Positions 1 to 5,642 of a stretch of 5,716 nucleotides of DNA are shown here, one piece after another. Numbering within the stretch: position 1 is the stretch's first letter; each line of letters begins with the position of its first letter. The stretch comes from Bacteroidota bacterium. GTDB lineage: Bacteria; Bacteroidota; Bacteroidia; B-17B0; B-17BO. The translations under genes were made by a program, and so were the position numbers. The stretch is from the NCBI GenBank assembly GCA_947462425.1, contig CANHPI010000197.1, positions 1-5,716 on the forward strand, in the 5' to 3' direction. The notes under the pieces were generated by a model. That model saw nothing but the letters and a program-made list of their open reading frames with translations, was not told the origin of the DNA and searched no databases.

Positions 1-1
1 T

Positions 2-412
2 ACCACATCTACTTACATTGATATGTTGGAGTATGATAAGAATACTGTTTTATCTGAAAAAGAAAAATCAAAACGCCGAACACTTATTCATATTGGTTTT
101 GCAGTAATCATGTGGTTAGTTATTATTGTATTTGATGTTTTAAATCAACGTGCTATTATCGATACTATTTTAATGCTAGCAGGATATACATACGGCCCCT
201 TATTAGGATTATTTACGATAGGATTATTTACCAAACTCAATTTAAGAGATGCAGTAGTGCCTGTAATATGCGTTATTGCGCCAATACTTACTTACTTGAT
301 TGCAAACTATATTGTAACGCCTTATTGCAATTATCAAATAGGTAATGAGTTAATTATTATTAATGCAGGTATTACCATTATTGGATTGGTGTTGGTGAAG
401 AAAAAGGATTGA
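2..412 (+). CDS. Sodium:solute symporter (SSS family), C-terminal fragment
   Basis: This is the 3' end of a gene that starts before the window. The frame is open from base 2 (TTSTYID precedes the first internal Met at 23), so that ATG is most likely an internal methionine and not the start. About 136 residues are visible. After a charged cytoplasmic-looking stretch (SEKEKSKRR) come about four membrane segments, near residues 21-40, 48-69, 76-98 and 108-126 counted from the Met at 23. The segment AGYTYGPLLGLFTIGLFT is the best family mark: I recall this glycine-rich helix near the C-terminus of Bacteroidota SSS transporters. Members of the family import sugars, organic acids or other small solutes with Na+ across the inner membrane; the substrate cannot be told from this fragment. 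The protein ends in a basic tail (KKKD) and TGA. A hairpin with a T-rich tail follows about 35 bases downstream. Family call is fairly secure; the alternative is another LeuT-fold transporter. Confidence 0.82.
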   Translation, partial: TTSTYIDMLEYDKNTVLSEKEKSKRRTLIHIGFAVIMWLVIIVFDVLNQRAIIDTILMLAGYTYGPLLGLFTIGLFTKLNLRDAVVPVICVIAPILTYLIANYIVTPYCNYQIGNELIIINAGITIIGLVLVKKKD

Positions 413-447
413 TTTTTTCTTTGTAAAAACGAATTTTATTTTGTGTT

Positions 448-480
448 GCAAACCATCAGGTGTTGCTTGTTTTAATTTTA
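448..480 (+). terminator. Probable weak intrinsic terminator of the symporter gene
   Basis: GCAAACC (448-454) pairs with GGT-g-TTGC (459-466), giving seven base pairs with one bulged G and an ATCA loop. It is followed directly by a T-rich tract (467-480) and a further run of T from 482. It sits about 35 bases after the symporter stop codon, the expected place for its terminator. The stem is short and has a bulge, so efficiency is uncertain. Confidence 0.45.
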
Positions 481-514
481 ATTTTTTTTATAGCTCAGTT
501 ATATTTTATTTTAA

Positions 515-556
515 TTGAAATGTTAAAACTGCATTTTGAAATGTTAAAAATTCAGT
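515..556. repeat. Two tandem 21-base direct repeat units
   Basis: The 14-base string TTGAAATGTTAAAA occurs at 515-528 and again, identically, at 536-549. Extending to the full 21-base units (515-535 and 536-556), 18 of 21 positions agree by eye. A spacing of 21 bases is two helical turns, so both copies would face the same side of the DNA, as tandem protein-binding sites often do. No third copy was seen. The strings are A/T-rich, so chance or slippage duplication is possible. Confidence 0.5.
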
Positions 557-605
557 TTTAGGTGTACAATAAAAAAAGATGTTATTTTTTATTGTACATT
601 TGAAA
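556..605 (+). other. Long A/T-rich hairpin (perfect 14-bp inverted repeat, extendable to 21 pairs)
   Basis: TGTACAATAAAAAA (563-576) is the exact reverse complement of TTTTTTATTGTACA (585-598), with an 8-base loop (577-584). In a plus-strand transcript the stem can extend outward to 556/605, using three G-U pairs (561-600, 562-599, 559-602) plus A-U pairs, about 21 pairs in all. On the minus strand these wobble positions would be C-A mismatches, so the longer fold favours plus-strand RNA. It could be a second or bidirectional terminator (the descending arm carries T6), an operator palindrome (GTAC core in each arm), or the body of a small RNA. Confidence 0.55.
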
Positions 606-776
606 ATAAGTAGCGATAGATTTTTTAATTAAATAATATTAATAGAAAAAAAGCTATTTATAAGTTAAACATTATTAATCTAGCAAACTGTTATAAAATT
701 ACTTATGCAACTTTGATTAGCAAAAAGAAAAAGAAGGAAACGCTTTTTAAACTAACAGAGTTATTAATAATATTTT

Positions 777-820
777 GGGGGGAAAGCAAAAACTTATCCG
801 CCTTTAATAGAAAGTTTTGC
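777..820 (+). other. G6 tract and imperfect stem in the leader region of the surface-protein gene
   Basis: A run of six G (777-782) stands out in an otherwise A/T-rich stretch. It is followed by GCAAAAACTT (786-795), which pairs with AAGTTTTGC (812-820) through nine base pairs with one bulged A. The 16-base loop contains CCGCC, partly complementary to the G run. The local base composition differs from the surrounding non-coding DNA, which suggests some function such as a leader structure or the relic of a gene, but I recognise no known RNA motif. Confidence 0.25.
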
Positions 821-836
821 CAGGTATCTCAACTGA

Positions 837-866
837 TTTGAATTATAAATTATAAATTTAATTTTA
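837..866 (+). promoter_or_regulatory. Possible Bacteroidota-type promoter of the surface-protein gene
   Basis: TTTG at 837-840 and TAATTTTA at 859-866 are spaced by 18 bases. This resembles the Bacteroidota TTTG / TAnnTTTG promoter with the final G replaced by A. If real, transcription would begin about at or just after the ATG at 869, which would make the in-frame ATG at 890 the working start. Such A/T-rich matches arise easily by chance. Confidence 0.22.
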
Positions 867-868
867 CA

Positions 869-2197
869 ATGCTATTTTTTGTTCTAAATATGTTATCGTC
901 TATTAGTAATGTTAGAGTTTATCTTTTTCATGTATTTGTTTTTTTTCTTTTAATTATAAGTGACTCAGTTATTGCACAATGTAATTTATTGTGTAATACA
1001 GATTTTGAAAATAATCAAGTAACATCCTCAGTTGGTATTTTTGATGCTAGTTTAGTTCCATGTTGGCAAACAACTGCCAGTGACAATAAAATAGAAGTTT
1101 GGGGATCTGGTTTTAATGGAGTGCCTTCATATTCAGGAAATCAATTTATTGAGCTTAATGCTTATATGGTTTCTACTTTATTTCAAAATTTCAGTTCTAC
1201 TCCCGGCACATTAATCACGATATCTTTTGCTCATAGAGGAAGGGCTGGAATTGACACAATGAGTTTGGGTATTGGCCCTGTTGGAGGTCCATATAATATT
1301 TTAGGAGTGTTTGCAGATGATAATATTGCATGGGGATATTATACATTAAGTTACATTTTACCTTCAGGGGTAGGAACAAATTTTAGTTTACGATTTAATT
1401 CTATTTATGCTAGCGGCGGAAATCCTGGTATTGGCAATTTTTTAGATGCAGTTTCTGTTACTCAATCCGGGAATCTTAATATTGCCTTTACTTCAACTCC
1501 AGTCAGTTGTGGTGGAGTAACAGATGGAAGTGCACAAGCTTTTATTAGCAACGGAGTTGCTCCTTTTACATATACATGGCTGCCTTCAGGTGGTAGTACT
1601 TCGATAGCTAACTCTTTAAGCGTTGGAACTTATTCGTTATTAACTACTAGCTCAAATGGATGTGTAGCCTCGGGAACAATTGCGATATCAAAAAACGAAA
1701 ATCTTATATCAGCTATATCATTACAAAATGTTAATTGTGATAATACCATTTTAGGTAATGCAACCATTAGTGTGTTTGGAGGTACTGCACCATATACCTT
1801 TATTTGGGAGCCAATAGGTGGAGGGGGGAATTCTGCAATAAATTTACAAGTTGGGAATTATACAGTTACTGTTTCGGATAATAATAATTGTCGAACTATT
1901 AAGCAATTTACAATAACTCAATCAAACGTTAATAGCACAATTAAATTGCCAAATGTGTTCACTCCAAATAATGATGGCGTAAATGATGAGTTAAATTTTG
2001 AAATGGATGATTGTGAATTATACTCAGTAACAATATTTAATAGATGGGGAACTAAAATATTTTTTTCAGAAGATATAAATGCTGAAAATTGGAAGGGAAA
2101 TGAACTAAATGGAAATGAGGTAAGTGATGGACTATATTTTTATATAATTGAAAGTAAATATAAAAAATACACTGGAACTGTTACTGTTTTTAGGTAG
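869..2197 (+). CDS. Secreted surface protein with jelly-roll-like domain, two SprB-like repeats and T9SS type B sorting domain
   Basis: The 442-residue product looks exported through Sec and then the type IX system. Residues 1-36 form a signal peptide (hydrophobic core about 18-30, likely cleavage after VIA36). Residues 38-200 resemble a jelly-roll (DUF642/carbohydrate-binding-like) domain, with NTDFE, VPCWQTT, NKIEVWGSGFNGVPSY, NQFIELNA, SFAHRGRAGIDTM and a closing GNFLDAVSVT. I know this pattern from other bacterial extracellular proteins. Two SprB-like repeats follow (about 203-351). Residues 358-442 are a gliding-motility-associated type B C-terminal domain: PNVFTPNNDGVND, then IFNRWG, then NWKG, then VSDGLYFYII. 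The likely role is a surface adhesin or structural protein; no catalytic residues were recognised. It is much smaller than SprB itself. The ATG at 869 gives a long n-region; an in-frame ATG at 890 gives a more ordinary 29-residue signal peptide. Domain architecture is confident; the biological role is inferred. Confidence 0.9.
   Translation: MLFFVLNMLSSISNVRVYLFHVFVFFLLIISDSVIAQCNLLCNTDFENNQVTSSVGIFDASLVPCWQTTASDNKIEVWGSGFNGVPSYSGNQFIELNAYMVSTLFQNFSSTPGTLITISFAHRGRAGIDTMSLGIGPVGGPYNILGVFADDNIAWGYYTLSYILPSGVGTNFSLRFNSIYASGGNPGIGNFLDAVSVTQSGNLNIAFTSTPVSCGGVTDGSAQAFISNGVAPFTYTWLPSGGSTSIANSLSVGTYSLLTTSSNGCVASGTIAISKNENLISAISLQNVNCDNTILGNATISVFGGTAPYTFIWEPIGGGGNSAINLQVGNYTVTVSDNNNCRTIKQFTITQSNVNSTIKLPNVFTPNNDGVNDELNFEMDDCELYSVTIFNRWGTKIFFSEDINAENWKGNELNGNEVSDGLYFYIIESKYKKYTGTVTVFR
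1475..1921 (+). repeat. Two SprB-like repeats within the surface protein
   Basis: Residues about 203-274 and 279-351 align with an exact offset of 76 residues and no gap between landmarks: Cys214/Cys290, the APFTYTW237/APYTFIW313 strand, the G-x-Y at 253-255/329-331, and Cys265/Cys341. Each copy therefore keeps a Cys-to-Cys spacing of 51 residues, probably a disulfide within the repeat. This matches the SprB repeat (PF13573-type) of Bacteroidota adhesins. The copies are clearly diverged in sequence, so this is an old duplication and not a recent tandem expansion. Confidence 0.75.
1940..2194 (+). other. T9SS type B C-terminal sorting domain (CHU_C / TIGR04131-like)
   Basis: Residues 358-442 of the surface protein carry the familiar order PNVFTPNNDGVND - VTIFNRWGTKIF - NWKG - GLYFYII - GTVTVFR. 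This is the gliding-motility-associated C-terminal domain that directs proteins to the type IX secretion system. Type B domains are known to be exported with help from a SprF-like partner; no sprF gene is present in this window. Confidence 0.9.
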
Positions 2198-2220
2198 TAT
2201 TAATAAAATAAAAAAATAAT

Positions 2221-2254
2221 TTTGATTAGCTTTTGAATAAAAAAATTATATTTA
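2221..2254 (+). promoter_or_regulatory. Possible promoter of the plus-strand FkbM methyltransferase gene
   Basis: TTTG (2221-2224) and TATATTTA (2247-2254) are separated by 22 bases and match the TTTG / TAnnTTTG pattern in all but the last position. The predicted transcript start would be near 2260, leaving a short leader before the ATG at 2272. No clear terminator for the preceding gene was seen in the 74-base gap, so read-through from upstream is also possible. Confidence 0.3.
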
Positions 2255-2271
2255 CGTATAATTAATTACAT

Positions 2272-3117
2272 ATGCTAAATAGTTGGTTACCGATAACACG
2301 AATTAAAATTTTTCTTGCTAAAATTCTTTATAAAACTGTTACCATATTTGTAGGTAAAGAAAAACGTGTCATTAAAGTTGATAGTGTAAATTATGAAGTA
2401 GATTTATCGGAAGGCATCGAACTATCATTGTATTTATTTGGAAGTTTTCAAAAGCATATTACTAAAAATTCTTTTTTAATAATTAAGGATGATTTTACAA
2501 TTATTGATATTGGGGCAAACGTTGGTTTAATGACTTTACAATTTGCGAAATTAGTCCCAAATGGTAAAGTTTATTCTTTTGAACCTACTTTTTATGCATT
2601 AGAAAGGCTGAAAAAGAATTTGAGTTTAAATGAATCTATCGCAAAAAACGTAAGTGTGATTAATTCTTTTGTTTCCGAAAAATCTTCTGATAAGCCTAAA
2701 ATAGTAGCATTTTCCAGTTGGAAAGTAAATGGAGACAGGGGCGTAAATGATCATCCCGTGCATTTAGGCACTCCAAAATCAGCAGATGGTGTTCCAGCAA
2801 TATCCTTAGATGATTTTACTGAAATTAATAATATAGATAAAATTGACTTTATTAAAATTGATACTGATGGACATGAATACGAAGTATTTAAAGGCGCTAA
2901 AAAAGCAATTGAAAAATACAGGCCAAAAATTATTTTTGAAATTGGACTATATGTAATGGATGAAAAAAACATATCGTTTGATTTTTATTACAATTACTTT
3001 ACGGACTTAAATTATAAAATATTTGACACAAAATCTGATTTTGAATTAAATTTGAATAATTATAAAAAGTATATCCCTCAAAAAGGTTCTACTGATTTAA
3101 TAGCAGTTCCTAATTAA
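2272..3117 (+). CDS. FkbM-family SAM-dependent methyltransferase
   Basis: The 281-residue product carries the Rossmann-fold methyltransferase core of the FkbM family (Methyltransf_21). Motif I is IIDIGANVG (77-85), which binds S-adenosylmethionine. YSFEP (101-105) supplies the acidic residue expected to contact the SAM ribose. Asp180-Asp181 (ISLDDF) and FIKIDTDGHEYEVFKGA (193-209) are the conserved later motifs. FkbM enzymes usually O-methylate sugars or other hydroxyl groups, often in surface polysaccharide or natural-product pathways; the substrate here is unknown. About 70 N-terminal residues precede the core; their short hydrophobic patches look like part of the fold and not a signal peptide. 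The ATG at 2272 is chosen because a promoter-like element lies just upstream. The gene converges with another FkbM gene and probably is not in an operon with it. Confidence 0.85.
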   Translation: MLNSWLPITRIKIFLAKILYKTVTIFVGKEKRVIKVDSVNYEVDLSEGIELSLYLFGSFQKHITKNSFLIIKDDFTIIDIGANVGLMTLQFAKLVPNGKVYSFEPTFYALERLKKNLSLNESIAKNVSVINSFVSEKSSDKPKIVAFSSWKVNGDRGVNDHPVHLGTPKSADGVPAISLDDFTEINNIDKIDFIKIDTDGHEYEVFKGAKKAIEKYRPKIIFEIGLYVMDEKNISFDFYYNYFTDLNYKIFDTKSDFELNLNNYKKYIPQKGSTDLIAVPN

Positions 3118-3123
3118 AATTAG
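3110..3123. repeat. Small palindrome spanning both convergent stop codons
   Basis: CTAATT-AA-AATTAG is symmetric around 3116-3117 and contains the TAA of the plus-strand gene (3115-3117) and the TAA of the minus-strand gene (3120-3122 read in reverse). The symmetry partly follows from both proteins ending in Asn followed by TAA. It is too short and A/T-rich to be a convincing bidirectional terminator, and no other terminator is visible at this junction. Confidence 0.4.
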
Positions 3124-3872
3124 TTTCTTTGAATTAAAACATTAAAACTAAACTCAAAAGGTTTATCATTATTTTCAATAATATACTTTTTAGTTACCCT
3201 TATTAATTTGTTATTATCAATTAAGTAAAAATTATAACCAATATGATTAAAAAAATCATAAAATTCTATAGCACTAGTTCCGGCTCTTTTAAATCCATGT
3301 GGCCAATATTCTGCAATTATCTTTAAATCCAGACTATTTGACAGTAAATTATTCATTCCTTTAAAAGCGATCATTTCATAGCCTTGAATATCAATTTTAA
3401 TAACGTTAACTTTTTCAATGATATTCATACGCAACAATTCATCTATCGAAACTGATTCTATTTCCTCAATGCTTTCATAATTATTAACTGGGTATGTTCT
3501 ATGATCAACATTTAATAATTTCGATTTATAAACTTTTATTTCGCCCTCTTTATCTGATACTGCTTTATTGAACAAAATAATATTATTTATAGAATGAGTG
3601 TTTCTTTTTAAATATTTAAAATTCAAAGAATCCGGTTCAAAACAAAATACTTTACCTTTATCTGTGGTTAAATTAGAGAGAATTTTTGCGTAAAATCCAA
3701 TATTTGCTCCAATATCTAAAATATAATCTCCAGGTTTAATTATTGTAGTCAATAAATCAATTTCAGCTTTATCATTTTTTAGTTTAAATTTAGAGTAAGA
3801 TAAATTATAAAGTGGGAAACAATATTTATATAATATATTACCTAGTTTTATTTTTGTGTAATTAAAATCCAT
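3120..3872 (-). CDS. FkbM-family SAM-dependent methyltransferase, second in a two-gene operon
   Basis: The 250-residue product is a soluble FkbM-type methyltransferase. ILDIGANIGFYA (51-62) is motif I for SAM binding, FCFEPDSLNF (76-85) holds the acidic ribose-binding residue, VSIDEL (141-146) and VIKIDIQGYEMIAFKGM (157-173) are later core motifs. A C-terminal EYWPHGFKRAGTSAIEFYDFF stretch (188-208) is of a kind I have seen in related FkbM proteins. It likely O-methylates a sugar or lipid-linked glycan; the exact acceptor is not readable. Its ATG lies one base after the TAA of the glycosyltransferase gene upstream on the minus strand (TAA-A-ATG), so the two are very probably co-transcribed and translationally coupled. 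That suggests it acts on the product of that enzyme. It shares only family motifs with the plus-strand FkbM gene beside it. Confidence 0.85.
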   Translation of the reverse strand: MDFNYTKIKLGNILYKYCFPLYNLSYSKFKLKNDKAEIDLLTTIIKPGDYILDIGANIGFYAKILSNLTTDKGKVFCFEPDSLNFKYLKRNTHSINNIILFNKAVSDKEGEIKVYKSKLLNVDHRTYPVNNYESIEEIESVSIDELLRMNIIEKVNVIKIDIQGYEMIAFKGMNNLLSNSLDLKIIAEYWPHGFKRAGTSAIEFYDFFNHIGYNFYLIDNNKLIRVTKKYIIENNDKPFEFSFNVLIQRN

Positions 3873-3873
3873 T

Positions 3874-5616
3874 TTAATATTTTATTTCATAAAGGTAGGC
3901 TGGTTCACTAATACCAATTTCTTTTACAAGTACAAGTTTTTCAGGGTACTTTTGCATAATTGGTCCTGCGATGTTATGCAAAGTATTAATCACATCACCG
4001 GTATTTTTAGTCGGATTTATTCTTAAGCTTGCTATTAATAAATGTGATACTTTATTTCTATGGAAAATCGCTAACGCTGAATCAGGGTTAGATTGATTAG
4101 TTTGAACATCTTTTGCTATAACTGAATAAATAGGATAAAAGTGTTTTCCTTTGGCATAAACAAAACTCATAGGCGCTTTTCTTGCCGCCACATAGCTATT
4201 TTTAGGCAGACTATCTTTACAATAAGCACTTAATTTTAGATAATTTTGCCAATCAGGAGTATAACCGTAATAAATATCACCTTTTAAATTTTTAGATACT
4301 ATTGGTAAATTCTTAAAAGCTCTTTTACTAGAAGACAATAAAAATGAAATAGATACCAATGAAATAATACCTATAAATACAAATTGATTCGAGGGTTTTT
4401 TTATAAAATAAACATATAAGCCATAAAATATTCCTAAAAGTATTGCAGGCATATGAACCATCACAAAACGAGGCTGATCCCATCTTGCTTGAAGTACGAA
4501 AAATGTTCCGAAACAAATTGTACCTGCGAATAAACTAAAAAATAAGACTAAGTCGTTCTTATTTTTAAAAGCTTTGTATGTGCCAAAAAAAGTCAAGCCT
4601 AAAATAATGAACGCGAAAAAGAAGTAGATACTATTATTTGATGTTTCAATCATTTGCCCATCTTGTTTGATAACTTTCGTATACAAAAATTCCTCATCAA
4701 AAAAACCAATAATTTGATAAAAACGTTTACCTAAATAAATTGCAATGTTATCTGAAAACCTACCAAAAAAACCTATTAAGTCTTCTTTACCTTGACTAGC
4801 ATCATATGGGTCTCTATTAAATAATATACCCATTTGAGACTGATATTGAATAGCTGATTTACCCCAAATAAAATTTTTAATAATCTCATATAGTAATTTA
4901 AATAAAGCAAAAGAACTTGAGACAAAGATTGCTTTTTTCCACTCTTTTTTTATAGTGTAAAAAAGTATGATTGCAATTATACCAAAGATTAAAATATTTT
5001 TAGCAAGTGTTAAAATCATCATTAAAAAACCAAGTATTAACCACTTTTTCCAATCTTTTTTTATAACAACAGTAATTTTATCTTCAGAAAAATTGTATTT
5101 GGTAAAATAATAAAAAAAGATTGCCTGAATTAAAATATAAAATGACTCAGAAAATGTTTGACTTGCAAAATAAATAACCAGATAATTTACACATAAATAT
5201 GTATAAATGAAAAACTTAAGAATTGATGATACTTTTTTATCTAATGCTTTGTAAAAAATAATAGCTCCCAATGCGTAAAACAAAACAGAAAATAATTTAA
5301 AAAATATTAAATTAGTGCCAAATACCAATGTTAATAATGCTAAAAACATAGGATACATAGGTGCGTTTGAGGTATAATAGTAATTTGGAAATTCATGAAC
5401 GTACTTGTAACCAGCTTCAATGTATAAAGAATCATCATGTGCCTCACTAATTCGAGCATTAAAACTCATAAAAACTAAAATTATTCCTAAAATTAGAATA
5501 CTCCAAAAAAATAATTTTTCGTTTTTTTCAAGATAGTTTTCAATTTTTTCAAACATCGTTTTTTTAGATGTGTTACCAGAAAAAGATGTGGTTTTTTGTA
5601 TTGTTGTTTTTGCCAT
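3874..5616 (-). CDS. Membrane glycosyltransferase, GT-C fold (ArnT/PMT-like), with C-terminal soluble domain
   Basis: The 580-residue protein (from the ATG at 5616) is a polytopic inner-membrane enzyme expected to move a sugar from a polyprenyl-phosphate donor to an acceptor on the periplasmic side. After a polar N-terminus (1-34) and a first membrane helix (about 36-52) comes the GT-C-type acidic loop EAHDDSLYIEAG (58-69, Asp61/Asp62 the likely catalytic pair). SNAPMYPMFLA (83-93), SQTFSESFYI (152-161) and QARWDQPRFVMVHMP (376-390) follow, all typical of ArnT/PMT-type enzymes. I count roughly ten or more membrane segments up to about 428. Residues 431-580 look soluble and periplasmic. A longer frame opens with TTG at 5646, but that codon overlaps the upstream end of the region holding the promoter element, so ATG 5616 (MAKTTIQ) is preferred. 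The FkbM methyltransferase gene follows after one base. Donor and acceptor are unknown: lipid A, O-antigen, teichoic-like polymer or protein are all possible. Confidence 0.82.
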   Translation of the reverse strand: MAKTTIQKTTSFSGNTSKKTMFEKIENYLEKNEKLFFWSILILGIILVFMSFNARISEAHDDSLYIEAGYKYVHEFPNYYYTSNAPMYPMFLALLTLVFGTNLIFFKLFSVLFYALGAIIFYKALDKKVSSILKFFIYTYLCVNYLVIYFASQTFSESFYILIQAIFFYYFTKYNFSEDKITVVIKKDWKKWLILGFLMMILTLAKNILIFGIIAIILFYTIKKEWKKAIFVSSSFALFKLLYEIIKNFIWGKSAIQYQSQMGILFNRDPYDASQGKEDLIGFFGRFSDNIAIYLGKRFYQIIGFFDEEFLYTKVIKQDGQMIETSNNSIYFFFAFIILGLTFFGTYKAFKNKNDLVLFFSLFAGTICFGTFFVLQARWDQPRFVMVHMPAILLGIFYGLYVYFIKKPSNQFVFIGIISLVSISFLLSSSKRAFKNLPIVSKNLKGDIYYGYTPDWQNYLKLSAYCKDSLPKNSYVAARKAPMSFVYAKGKHFYPIYSVIAKDVQTNQSNPDSALAIFHRNKVSHLLIASLRINPTKNTGDVINTLHNIAGPIMQKYPEKLVLVKEIGISEPAYLYEIKY

Positions 5617-5634
5617 AATATTTAACCTATCAAA

Positions 5635-5642
5635 CAAAAATA
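5635..5642 (-). promoter_or_regulatory. Promoter -7 element for the glycosyltransferase-FkbM operon
   Basis: Read on the minus strand, 5642-5635 is TATTTTTG, a perfect match to the Bacteroidota -7 consensus TAnnTTTG. It ends 18 bases before the ATG at 5616, so a transcript starting about 7 bases on would have a leader of roughly 10 bases. No good -33 TTTG was seen at the usual spacing; TATG at 5670-5667 is the closest. The rest of the upstream DNA to the window edge (5643-5716) is A/T-rich and shows no gene. Confidence 0.5.

Larger units (their letters stand above)
413..868. other. 456-base non-coding stretch between symporter and surface-protein gene
   Basis: No convincing coding frame is present; both strands are very A/T-rich with frequent stops. 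From left to right it holds a probable terminator (448-480), two 21-base direct repeat units (515-556), a long hairpin (556-605), a featureless A/T-rich part (about 606-770), and a G6 tract followed by an imperfect stem (777-820). It ends in a heptamer repeat (TTATAAA twice, 843-856) just before the next ATG. It is unusually long compared with the other gaps in this window (74, 2 and 1 bases), so it may carry regulatory sites or a small RNA. I do not recognise any known riboswitch or RNA family in it. Confidence 0.6.

Noticed and set aside
722..748. AAAAAG...CTTTTT stem (728-733 / 743-748) as a terminator
   Set aside because: Only six A/T-rich pairs with one G-C, no gene immediately upstream to terminate, and easily explained by base composition.
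968..985. Possible lipoprotein signal (IAQC) in the surface protein
   Set aside because: Gln at the -1 position does not fit a lipobox, which needs Gly, Ala or Ser there; VIA before Gln37 fits signal peptidase I better, and T9SS type B cargo is normally not made as a lipoprotein.
1823..1828. G6 run inside the second SprB-like repeat, matching the G6 run at 777-782 (both followed by AA)
   Set aside because: Six G is short for phase-variation slippage; it encodes the Gly-rich loop IGGGGN and the reading frame is intact. The match to the leader G run is probably coincidence.
2751..2972. 73-residue open frame on the minus strand
   Set aside because: It lies wholly inside the plus-strand FkbM gene, antisense to its conserved DGHEYEVFKGA region, and has no recognisable domain.
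2272..3872. Inverted duplication of one FkbM gene
   Set aside because: The two proteins agree only in family motifs (DIGAN, FEP, D-x-x-G-x-E, FKG); no long nucleotide inverted repeat was seen between them.
4328..4516. 62-residue open frame on the minus strand
   Set aside because: It is an alternative frame inside the glycosyltransferase gene, overlapping its conserved RWDQPRF segment; the composition is that of a shadow of membrane-coding sequence.
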